Below, one piece after another: positions 45,956 through 53,837 of a stretch of DNA of 64,000 nt. Position numbers and translations under genes: made by a program. Source of the stretch: an uncultured Siphonobacter sp. (GTDB taxonomy: Bacteria > Bacteroidota > Bacteroidia > Cytophagales > Spirosomataceae); NCBI GenBank assembly GCA_913775095.1, contig CAJYIW010000004.1, positions 186,001 through 250,000 on the forward strand, read 5' to 3'. How positions within the stretch are numbered: position 1 is the stretch's first letter; each line of letters opens with the position of its first letter. The notes beneath the pieces were generated by a model that saw only the letters and a program-made list of their open reading frames with translations, ran no database searches and had not been told where the DNA came from.

Positions 45956-46639
45956 CTATTTTCTTTGAACTAAGAGTTGGGAATATCTTTGATATTCCTT
46001 TTCACCTTCCTTTAGTCCTTTATATAATCTATCTTCTGGCTTTAAACGTGATATGAGCTTTCGTGTCTCTTGAATAGCTATTTGGGATTGTTTTACTCCG
46101 ACAGATATTATTTCTTGTTTCTTTTTCTTAGACCAATAATTTTCTAACTTTTCTAAAGCAGCAACATACACAGCAGCACTTGGATTATTTTCTTGAGCTA
46201 GCATTTCTGTATAATAGGCAATAACCGATAAGGCTTCTTTAGAAGAATCCTTCAATAGTGTGGTTGCACACAGCATTTCTAAAGCACATCTTTGACGAAA
46301 ATAGAAAGCAAATGGATCAGAATTATGTTCCTCCAAAAACCTTTTTACTTTAGCATCTTCCTCGATCCAAGATATAGGAGCAGCTGTTTTCGTTTCCCAA
46401 TTAATTTTAGTAGGTATAAATAATCGAGCTTTAGTAATAACTCTTTCATTACTAAGAGATTGATCCATCGAGGGGGGAAGCTTGGAAAAATTAATTGTTC
46501 TTGGAAGAATAGACTAGTCTATAATCCCTGAAGGGGATAAACTTTCCTTTGTAGGCACAAAAGCATCTTTTTCAACCTTTTGAGTACAGGATATGAAAGA
46601 TGTTATAATAAATAAACTTAGTACAATTGAGCTTTTCAT
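45956..46639 (-). pseudogene. Lipoprotein gene interrupted by one in-frame TAG
   Basis: From ATG 46639 the frame reads MKSSIVLSLFIITSFISC, a lipoprotein signal ending at Cys18, and continues TQKVEKDAFVPTKE to a TAG at 46514-46516 (codon 42). The same frame then stays open without a shift to 45956, giving another 185 codons. The downstream part alone could start at ATG 46468 (170 residues) but would lack any export signal. It is helical and charged (YWSKKKKQEIISVGVKQSQ) with no recognised family. A single nonsense change, read-through, or a sequencing error could explain it. The upstream neighbour has the same kind of defect. Confidence 0.6.
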
Positions 46640-46680
46640 TGTTCTGAAATTTAAGTTGCGAAACATTTAAATACAGTAAA

Positions 46681-47025
46681 TCAAGCTGGAGGCCCACAAG
46701 ATGGACAGTTTTGTGATATATAGCTAGGCTCAATATACACTGTCCCGTATCCAATAGTTCTACCTGTGCAATCGTACACGGGATGATAAACGAAGCTGGT
46801 TCCAGGAAGCTTATTGTTAATACAGCAATCTAAATAAGCTAGTTGAACCCAGCTAACAATTGTATAATGCGGGCATTCATAAGAACCTGTAGGTACAGGT
46901 AACTTACAATAGCATTCCTAGATAGGCATTGGTGGTGCTTGAGATCTTACTGAAGCAGGATTAATAAGAGAAAGGCTTACCAAGCCTAGGCATAAACAGA
47001 CTGATCTAATTATAGTTTTTCTCAT
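46681..47025 (-). pseudogene. Cysteine-rich secreted small protein interrupted by one in-frame TAG
   Basis: From ATG 47025 the frame encodes a signal peptide (MRKTIIRSVCLCLGLVSLSL) and APPMPI, then TAG at 46918-46920 (codon 36), and stays open to TGA at 46681-46683. The part after TAG has eight cysteines in 78 residues (ECYCKLPVPTGSYEC, LDCCINN, VYDCTG, QNCPSCGPPA), which looks like a disulfide-rich secreted peptide. It ends 41 bp before the lipoprotein gene, so both probably form one unit. No family is recognised. Because the frame is intact on both sides of the TAG, decay is either very recent or the stop is read through. Confidence 0.55.
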
Positions 47026-47178
47026 GCATTTAACTATTTAATGGTTATAATAAATGAATGACATAGTATAATACTTTATATAAAGTAAAAATTTAAAATA
47101 TACAAATTTATAAAAAATAAAATAAGTTTATTAAACGGTAAAATTATCAATAATCAAAATACCGACAGCATGATTCCC
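47026..47178. other. Very AT-rich upstream region of the island genes
   Basis: About 130 bp of almost pure A/T with no frame and no clear TAnnTTTG promoter. It presumably holds the promoter of the minus-strand island genes. Confidence 0.4.
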
Positions 47179-47367
47179 GCCGTTGGTGGTGCTTAAGCGA
47201 AGCGTTACTAACAATTATTCCAAACCCTAAGTAAGGGACCGGAAATTATTCTGATTCTCTCCGTTATTAGTAGTTATTTAAGCTTTGCTAACCGTATAAC
47301 CTCTATATTAGCTGTAGTTCAGTTAATAATTTTTGTTGGTAACGCTTCACTAAACACCACCAACGGC
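47179..47367 (+). repeat. About 190-bp element with terminal inverted repeats (MITE-like), copy 1
   Basis: The left end (GCCGTTGGTGGTG, then AAGCGAAGCGTTAC, 47179-47219) and right end (47325-47367) are imperfect inverted repeats of about 42 bp. The whole element aligns with the complement of 58496-58697, including internal blocks CCGTTATTAGTAGTTATT and AAGCTTTGCTAACC. It has no coding capacity. The remaining 47370-47638 holds the right flank repeat (47394-47439) and the upstream region of the FecR gene. Confidence 0.75.
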
Positions 47368-47393
47368 AAGAATGTATTAAGTCCGCAGGATGT

Positions 47394-47439
47394 CACCTGG
47401 AACGGCTGGTGACTGTCAGTTTGTGACTGACGGCAGCTT
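47394..47439 (+). repeat. Right copy of the imperfect direct repeat flanking the AT-rich island
   Basis: CACCTGGAACGG ... TTGTGACTGACGGCAGC, same orientation as 44731-44778. Alignment by eye with gaps; a chance match is possible but the TGTGACTGAmGGCAG block is long. Confidence 0.4.
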
Positions 47440-47638
47440 GATTTGGGTTCCTGCTCTGCGGGCTCAATACCTTCAACAGTCAAAGAGTTTTGAGCCTCAT
47501 TGATAAGAATAGTAGATAACAAAGAAATTTCCCCTTTCAGGCGTCTGATTGTATAACATTACCTGGATTTTCAGGAGAGAGTTGCGGTTTCTGCGGGCTT
47601 AGTTGACTTCAGTAAGGAGTGAAAGATGAATCTTACCT

Positions 47639-48670
47639 ATGAAACGCGAAACGTTCGGGAAACTGCTTCAGAAATACCTGCAAAATGAGTGTACACCCCA
47701 GGAGCGAGAGCTGGTGGAGCACTGGTATAGTTTACTGGAAAACCAGTCGTCTTCCCGCAACGGAGAACCGGAGAACTGGGATGAGCTGGAATCAAAACTC
47801 TGGAGCCAGATCCACGACCACATGGGAACGTCGGCAAAGCCCGGCTTTTTCAGCCGGATTCGGATCGCTTATCAGGAAAATGCCTCGTTCTGGAAAGGAG
47901 CGGCCGTCCTGATTGGGATTCTGGGCTTTGGCTGGAGCCTCTGGAAGGGAACTTCGCCCACATCGGCAGAAAAGCCCCTGCTGGCCCGTCATGAGTCCGA
48001 CTGGCTTACGGAGAGCAACGATAAGGCCCAATCCCTGCTCGTGAAGCTGGAAGACGGAAGCACGGTCCGGCTCCTGGGCCGTAGCTCGCTGCGGTATCCC
48101 CGGCATTTTGATTCTGCTCACCGGACGGTATATCTACAGGGAGATGCGTTCTTCTCCATCCAGAAAATGCCGGAAAAACCGTTTTTTGTTCATACCCATC
48201 AGTTAACGACCAAAGTTCTGGGAACCAGCTTTTTCGTTCGGGCTCAGGAGTCTTTAGGGCAGATTAAAGTGGAAGTAGTGACGGGCCGGGTCATGGTCTA
48301 CTCCGAACAGACGAAAGCCAAAACGCAGGAGGTGGTGCTAACCCCGAATCAGGCCGCAACTTTTCACGAAGCCAGAGAACAGTTGACGACGAGTCTGGTT
48401 GAACAACCGAAACTTCTTCCGGCGGTTCAGCAGTTCACGCCCTCTTTCCGTTACAGTGATACGCCGCTATCCGAAGTCATTTCGGAACTGGAACGGGCCT
48501 ACGGCGTACAGATTAAGCTGGGTAATGCCCACCTGAACGACTGCCCCTGAACGGCCGACTTATCTTCGCAAAGTCTTTATGCTCAGCTGGATATTATTTG
48601 TGCGGCCCTGAAATCCAGCTATACCGTTCAGGGAACTTCGATTTTTTTGACGGGTAAGGGTTGTCAATAG
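47639..48670 (+). pseudogene. FecR-family anti-sigma factor with in-frame TGA near the C terminus
   Basis: The visible protein is 303 residues: N-terminal cytoplasmic part (FGKLLQKYLQNECTPQEREL), one membrane helix (about 84-102), the FecR domain (VKLEDGSTVRLLGRSSLRYP; VLGTSFFVRA) and the start of DUF4974 (FRYSDTPLSEVISELERAYG). It stops at TGA 48548-48550, but the same frame continues for 39 codons (TADLSSQSLYAQLDIICAAL ... LTGKGC) to TAG 48668, exactly the missing end of DUF4974. No ECF sigma factor and no dedicated SusC lies beside it, so it is an orphan. It may be a decayed relic or need read-through. Confidence 0.75.
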
Positions 48671-48718
48671 CCGTCTTTCCTGGGTATTCTTAACTTTTGC
48701 CTTTAAGCCCTGATTCAT

Positions 48719-50362
48719 ATGAGATTAGGTTTGATTCTGCCCTCCGTGGCCCTCGCTTGTCTATCGCTCGCAGCCCTGCCGTCTTACGCTCAGAAAGCCT
48801 ACAGCTGGACTAACTTACCCGTCATCGAACAACCTAAATTCCGGAAAGACAGCCTGAATGTGCAGTCCTTCGGAGCCAAAGGCGACGGCCTTACCCTCAA
48901 CACGAAAGCCATTAATCAGGCCATTGATGCCTGTAGTAAAAAGGGCGGGGGAGTTGTGGTTATTCCGGCCGGACTCTGGCTGACGGGTCCCGTGGTGATG
49001 AAAAGTAACGTGAACCTTCACCTGAAGAAGGCAGCGACCCTGTTGTTCACGACGGACAAGTCGCAATATGCGATTGTGGAGGGTTTCTACGAAGGAAAAG
49101 CAGTGGCCCGGAATCAGTCCCCCATTTCAGGAACCGATCTGGAAAACGTAGCCCTAACCGGACAGGGCATCATTGATGGGAATGGCGACGCCTGGCGGGC
49201 CGTGCATCAGCGGCAACTGACCGAAGGCGAATGGAAAGCGAAAGTAGCTTCGGGGGGCGTGCTGAACAAAGACGGTAAAACCTGGTATCCCAGCGAATCG
49301 TTTCGCAAAGCCAGTGTCGAAAATACCAGTATGTTACTAACCCCCGGCAAATCGCTCTCGGATTTTGCCGAGATGAAAGACTTCCTGCGACCCAATCTGG
49401 TGGTGTTCCTTCGCTGCAAAAAGGTAGTATTAGAAGGGTTGACGTTTCAGAATTCTCCCGCCTGGTGTCTGCACCCGCTGTTGTGCGAGCATCTGACGTT
49501 ACGAAATCTGACGGTTAAAAATCCCGAATACGCTCATAATGGTGACGGCATGGACATCGAGTCCTGCAAAAACTTTCTGATTGAAGGCTGTTCACTCGAC
49601 GTGGGAGACGATGCCATCTGTATCAAATCGGGCAAGGACGAAGAAGGCCGCAAACGCGGGGTACCGACGGAGAACGGCGTGATCCGAAACAATGTGGTGT
49701 ATAATGGTCACGGCGGATTTGTCGTGGGAAGCGAAATGAGCGGCGGAGCCCGTAATATTTTCGTTCAGAACTGCACGTTCATGGGAACTGATAAAGGCCT
49801 GCGGTTTAAATCCGTGCGGGGCCGCGGGGGCGTGGTGGAAAACATTTACGCCAAGGATATTTATATGAAAGACATTGATCAGGAAGCCATCTTCTTTGAT
49901 ATGTACTATTTCGTGAAATTCGCTACGGACAGTCCGCGTGACGAACGCCCCATTGTCAACGAAGGAACGCCCGTGTTCCGGAATATGGTTTTTGAAAATA
50001 TCGTTTGTCGGGGAGCCAAAAAAGGAGTCTTCGTGCGGGGCTTGCCCGAAATGCCGATCCAGAACATTACGATGAAAAATATGGTGCTGGAAGCGGGCCG
50101 TGGCGTAGAACTGACGGATGCCAGTGGTATCAAACTGGAGAAAGTACAATTGGTAACCCAGACCGCTGAACCGCTGGTGTTCATTGACAATAGCCAGAAA
50201 CTAATCTTTGATTCCATCGTTCATGCCGGGAATGTGCCGGTTCTGTTTGACGTGCAGGGCGAAAGAAGTCAGGCGATTCAGGTGAAGGGCACGCCGGTTC
50301 AGCGTAACCAGATGACCTTTACCAAAGGAGCCGATCAGAAGCAGTTACAACTGAATGAGTAA
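48719..50362 (+). CDS. Polygalacturonase-type glycoside hydrolase, family 28
   Basis: 547 residues with signal peptide 1-24. N-terminal LNVQSFGAKGDGLTLNTKAI is typical. The GH28 catalytic set is complete: NGDGMDIESC (about 274-283), the Asp pair in VGDDAICIKSG (about 296-305), NGHGGFVVGSEMSGG (about 329-343) and RFKSVRGRGG. The enzyme hydrolyses galacturonic-acid-containing chains by inversion. A C-terminal stretch after 480 is beta-rich. It lies 48 bp after the FecR remnant and is divergent to the minus-strand pectin genes. Confidence 0.93.
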   Translation: MRLGLILPSVALACLSLAALPSYAQKAYSWTNLPVIEQPKFRKDSLNVQSFGAKGDGLTLNTKAINQAIDACSKKGGGVVVIPAGLWLTGPVVMKSNVNLHLKKAATLLFTTDKSQYAIVEGFYEGKAVARNQSPISGTDLENVALTGQGIIDGNGDAWRAVHQRQLTEGEWKAKVASGGVLNKDGKTWYPSESFRKASVENTSMLLTPGKSLSDFAEMKDFLRPNLVVFLRCKKVVLEGLTFQNSPAWCLHPLLCEHLTLRNLTVKNPEYAHNGDGMDIESCKNFLIEGCSLDVGDDAICIKSGKDEEGRKRGVPTENGVIRNNVVYNGHGGFVVGSEMSGGARNIFVQNCTFMGTDKGLRFKSVRGRGGVVENIYAKDIYMKDIDQEAIFFDMYYFVKFATDSPRDERPIVNEGTPVFRNMVFENIVCRGAKKGVFVRGLPEMPIQNITMKNMVLEAGRGVELTDASGIKLEKVQLVTQTAEPLVFIDNSQKLIFDSIVHAGNVPVLFDVQGERSQAIQVKGTPVQRNQMTFTKGADQKQLQLNE

Positions 50363-50420
50363 ATGACCTCTAACGGCTTGTCAGCGTAATCGATTCATAG
50401 CGTATATCCACCTACGTGGG

Positions 50421-50485
50421 GCTGCCAGCGAAAAGCGGGCAGCGGCAGGGCCAACCTGACCGCTACCCGCTTTTTTGCTGGCAGC
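50421..50485. repeat. REP-like palindrome, GCCAGCGAAAAGCGGG family
   Basis: GCTGCCAGCGAAAAGCGGG-cAGCGG is followed after 14 bases by its near-complement (CCGCT, CCCGCTTTT, GCTGGCAGC). Related units occur at 51521-51548, 51584-51606, 51766-51791 and 51813-51850. Here it lies between the convergent GH28 and esterase genes and could also terminate transcription. Confidence 0.7.
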
Positions 50486-50552
50486 CTGGTTTATAGCTTT
50501 CCCTCATCCTGAGATAAAGTTTCTTCCTTCGTTCGGAGAAACAGACGTACCC

Positions 50553-51479
50553 TTATTTACCGGATACTTCCGCATCAATCATTTTCATTTCCACTAACCA
50601 GCGTTCGCATAATTCGGTCCATAACTGGGTAGAACCGGGGTTATTCCGCAAAGCAATGGCATGCTTTCCCTGCGGAAAAATGTGCAGACTTGAAGGAATG
50701 TGCTTACCGAGCAGAGCCTGATAAAATAACAGACTATTCGTCGCATGAACGGCCGGGTCATCAAAAGCATGCACCAGAAAACACGGTGGGGTCCGGGCGG
50801 TTACCGCATTTTCGAGGGAATAGGCTTTCAGTAACTCCGCCGAAGGAGCAGGCCCCAGCAGATTTTTGCGGCTTCCGGCATGAGTAGGGTCTTTCATGGA
50901 AATAACGGGCGAAACCAGAATGGCAAAATCCGGGCGAAACGCCTGCCCGTTGATCGCGTCCTGAATCTGAGAAACGTCCTGCGTGTTCGTTGCCAGTTGT
51001 GCCGCCAGATGCCCTCCCGCCGAGCTGCCCTGAACCCCAATCCTGTCCGGATGGATACCCCAGGTTTGGGCATGATGACGAATAACTTTCATCGCCCGCT
51101 GAGCATCCTGCAAAGGACCGATTTCGCGTTGGTTTAAATCGGGAGAGTTGGGCAGACGGTAATTGAGCACGAAAGCACTAATGCCCATGGTATTGAACCA
51201 CTTGGCTAGTTGCCAGCCACTGATGACATACGCCAGTCGTTCGTACCCCCCGCCGGGACAAATGACCACTGCCGCTCCTTTATTTTCCTGACTTGAGGGA
51301 AAGAAGGCGTACATGCCCGGCGTACCCACCCGGTAGACCCGCTCATTGGCGATGCTGTCGGTGAGGGCTAACCCTTTCGAATTGGGCATTTTTTCCTGCG
51401 GCCAGAGCGGAATAAATTCCTGAGCCTGGCTTTGCGTATAGATAATAAGCAGCAGTACAAGAGTGGTGACTGATTTCAT
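50553..51479 (-). CDS. Secreted alpha/beta-hydrolase, acetyl-xylan/pectin esterase-like
   Basis: 308 residues with signal peptide 1-19. The oxyanion region is VVICPGGGYERLAYV, the nucleophile elbow GVQGSSAGGHLAAQ (Ser near 152), the Asp in VHAFDDPAVH, and the His in FPQGKHAIAL (near 272). This is the BD-FAE/Axe2-like group that removes acetyl or other acyl groups from plant polysaccharides. It is separated from CE8 by 381 bp of repeats. Confidence 0.88.
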   Translation of the reverse strand: MKSVTTLVLLLIIYTQSQAQEFIPLWPQEKMPNSKGLALTDSIANERVYRVGTPGMYAFFPSSQENKGAAVVICPGGGYERLAYVISGWQLAKWFNTMGISAFVLNYRLPNSPDLNQREIGPLQDAQRAMKVIRHHAQTWGIHPDRIGVQGSSAGGHLAAQLATNTQDVSQIQDAINGQAFRPDFAILVSPVISMKDPTHAGSRKNLLGPAPSAELLKAYSLENAVTARTPPCFLVHAFDDPAVHATNSLLFYQALLGKHIPSSLHIFPQGKHAIALRNNPGSTQLWTELCERWLVEMKMIDAEVSGK

Positions 51480-51520
51480 GAAGGTAGAAAATGGGGTGGT
51501 GGATCCCCCCGTTTGGGTAA

Positions 51521-51850
51521 CTGCTAGCGGCGGAAAAGCGGGTAGCGGTTATGTATGAAGGGTAGACAGACTTCACCCCAATAAATGGCTTTTCGCTGGC
51601 AATGGGTCGCGGATGCTTCTAAAATAGAATTCGGTTCCTACCTATATTTTCCTGTCATTCAAAGCGAAGCGAAGAACCTTACCGGGGGTGGCCAAACGTG
51701 GTCGGGCATGGTAAGGAATGATTGTCAGCAACCGAAGAAAATTTAACGGGTATCCTGACAAGGGTGCTGCCAGCGAAAAGCGGGCAGCGGCCAAGCCTGA
51801 GTAAAGCCTTCACTGCTACCAGCGGAAAAGCGGGTAGCGGCAGGGCCAAT
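51521..51850. repeat. Cluster of REP-like units and a second palindrome between esterase and CE8
   Basis: The 381-bp gap holds four units of the GCGGAAAAGCGGGTAGCGG type (51521-51548, inverse 51584-51606, 51766-51791, 51813-51850). Between them 51651-51735 starts CCTGTCATTC and CGAAGAACCTTACC, resembling the element at 58371-58485, and contains CCTTACC / GGTAAGG arms. No gene is visible here. Confidence 0.65.
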
Positions 51851-51860
51851 GCTTCAACGA

Positions 51861-52856
51861 TTATAAAGCGGAGGGCTTCCACTGATCCTCACCCGCCAGA
51901 ATACGCTCGGGTGTATACGTCTTTGCGTCCTGAGCCGTCAGTGTCTTCGCCCAGGGTACGCGTTTGCCCGTGTCCGTTCCCCGGCTGTCGTACTCCGCGT
52001 AGAAGACGGTTTTCTCGTTTTCGGTATTTCCCCAGTTATTCCAGCCTTCGGGGACGATGTGTGAACCCATTTTCGTACGAATGAAAACGGTTTTGGCCCA
52101 GGGTCGCCAGGGCCGGCCAAGGTACACTTTCTTCGCCGCCGGATCGGTGATTAACTCACAATCCAGAAATACAAAGCCATAGGTCTGATAAGCCGGAGTG
52201 GCAGCAGCCGTGATGTAAGAGTCGGATAAACTTTTGATGCGGCAGGCCTGAAAGACAGCAACCGATTTTCCGAAGATGAAATCAGTGGTACCCTCCATGT
52301 GGCAATTCTGATAATACTGACGACTGCCTTCCCGGGCGGCGTATAAGGTATCCTGATTCCCCAGCAGCACGCAGTTTTTGCAGATAAAGCGATCTCCTTC
52401 CACGTGCAGAGCTACGGCCTGCCCGACGCGTCCGGCCGTATTCTGAATCGTCAGATTTTCCAGTATAACGTCGGGTGCATCGACGAGGACCGTGAATGAG
52501 GTGTAAGTACTGAATTTGGGATTACCCGTTGCGTCTTTACCACCCGGATAATCTTTGCCTGAGTAATCATTGCCCGTAATAATGACGCCGTCTTTGCTCT
52601 CGCCTTTGATGTGAATATTGGGTTTCCAGGAAGGTATAACCAGTTTTTCCACATACGTACCCTTTTTCACGAGCAGCGTAACCCGTACCTGCATGTGATC
52701 GCGGAAGGCATTGATGCCTTCCTGAATAGTTTTAAAATCACCGCTACCGTCCTGGGCAACGGTGTAGGTGACGGCTTCGGTGGGACTTTTCTGCTGAGCC
52801 TTCAGACCCAGCGTGAGCAGACTGAACAGTCCAAAAAGAAGAATGCTTTTCATCAT
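51861..52856 (-). CDS. Pectin methylesterase, carbohydrate esterase family 8
   Basis: 331 residues, signal peptide 1-20. Classic CE8 sequence: VAQDGSGDFKTIQEGINAF (33-51), the general acid Asp169 in GNQDTLYA, nucleophile Asp192 in TDFIFGKSVA, and the Arg/Trp motif YLGRPWRPWA (about 246-255). It removes methyl esters from homogalacturonan, making it accessible to GH28. Its ATG overlaps the stop of the upstream hydrolase gene in TAATG, so translation is coupled. Confidence 0.95.
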   Translation of the reverse strand: MMKSILLFGLFSLLTLGLKAQQKSPTEAVTYTVAQDGSGDFKTIQEGINAFRDHMQVRVTLLVKKGTYVEKLVIPSWKPNIHIKGESKDGVIITGNDYSGKDYPGGKDATGNPKFSTYTSFTVLVDAPDVILENLTIQNTAGRVGQAVALHVEGDRFICKNCVLLGNQDTLYAAREGSRQYYQNCHMEGTTDFIFGKSVAVFQACRIKSLSDSYITAAATPAYQTYGFVFLDCELITDPAAKKVYLGRPWRPWAKTVFIRTKMGSHIVPEGWNNWGNTENEKTVFYAEYDSRGTDTGKRVPWAKTLTAQDAKTYTPERILAGEDQWKPSAL

Positions 52857-53827
52857 TACTGAATGGGAAAAATATGTTGTAGGAAACGGTCGATGTATTG
52901 CAGCGTAGGCGTAAACCAGGGCTCGAAAAACAGAAAGGTATGTGGAGCGTTTTCGAACGTATGCACCTCAGAATAGATGCCGTGTTTGTTCAAAATCTGA
53001 ATGAAATCCTCCCGACCCGCGTGCATGCGGGCCACGGAGCTGTTCAGAAATAAAACAGGAGGTGTTTGAGGACCAGCGTGATTCAGGGCCCCTGCTTCGT
53101 GCCAGAGTTCCGGCTTTTCTTTTTTGGTATACCCAAACCAGTACGTTCCGGCTGAAATCGATCTGGAATCATCGCCCTCGCCCGATTCGGGGTGAATGAA
53201 GGCCAGTGTTCCATCAATGTCGATAATACCCTGAACTGTGCTGTTCTGAGCCTGGTTTGGTCCTTCAAACTTCGGGTTACCATTCGTGGTTCCGATTAAA
53301 GCGGCCAGTTGACCACCCGCTGAGAAACCAAGAATGGCGATTTGCTGAGGGTTAATCTGGTAGTCTTTTGCATGCGTTCGAACCCAGCTTACGGCCGCTT
53401 TCAGATCCTGCACAGCGGCGGGGTATAAGGCCTCCGTAGAAAGCCGGTATTCAACGGGAATGGCCACGTAACCACGGGCGGCTAATTGCTGGGCCAGGGT
53501 GTAGTTATGCGTTCGGTCCCCCGAACGCCAGCCGCCCCCGTGCACCATCAGTACTGCCGGGCGAGTGTTTTTCTGATCTTTATAGAAAAGATCGAGCTTT
53601 AATTCCCGGCCCTTGTCCAGCTTCCGATACGTTTTGGAAGATACTTTTTTTACACCAGCCGGTACGCTCGCGTCCGCCAGCCGGATTTCCGGATGGTATT
53701 TTAATTCTTTCTGATAAGAACATAGAACGGTAAAAGAAGTATCCGGTTGACCGCTCGGGCTCGGCTGGATTTGAGCCTGAGTGGTCAACGCCAGGCTTAC
53801 TCCGAAGAAAAGGGCATAATAGTTCAT
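52856..53827 (-). CDS. Secreted alpha/beta-hydrolase, esterase/lipase-like
   Basis: 323 residues from ATG 53827, chosen because the signal peptide MNYYALFFGVSLALTTQAQ begins there; nine extra codons upstream (53854) look non-coding. Oxyanion motif VLMVHGGGWRSGDRTHNY, nucleophile elbow ILGFSAGGQLAALIG, and a late His (NAPHTFLFFEPW). This HSL-like fold in a pectin cluster suggests deacetylation or feruloyl release. It starts 10 bp after the GH43 gene and overlaps CE8 by one base. Confidence 0.85.
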   Translation of the reverse strand: MNYYALFFGVSLALTTQAQIQPSPSGQPDTSFTVLCSYQKELKYHPEIRLADASVPAGVKKVSSKTYRKLDKGRELKLDLFYKDQKNTRPAVLMVHGGGWRSGDRTHNYTLAQQLAARGYVAIPVEYRLSTEALYPAAVQDLKAAVSWVRTHAKDYQINPQQIAILGFSAGGQLAALIGTTNGNPKFEGPNQAQNSTVQGIIDIDGTLAFIHPESGEGDDSRSISAGTYWFGYTKKEKPELWHEAGALNHAGPQTPPVLFLNSSVARMHAGREDFIQILNKHGIYSEVHTFENAPHTFLFFEPWFTPTLQYIDRFLQHIFPIQ

Positions 53828-53837
53828 GGCAGCAGGA

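Noticed and set aside
44700-47640. Insertion sequence with a transposase
   Set aside because: Repeats are present but no frame resembles a transposase, integrase or recombinase anywhere in the window.
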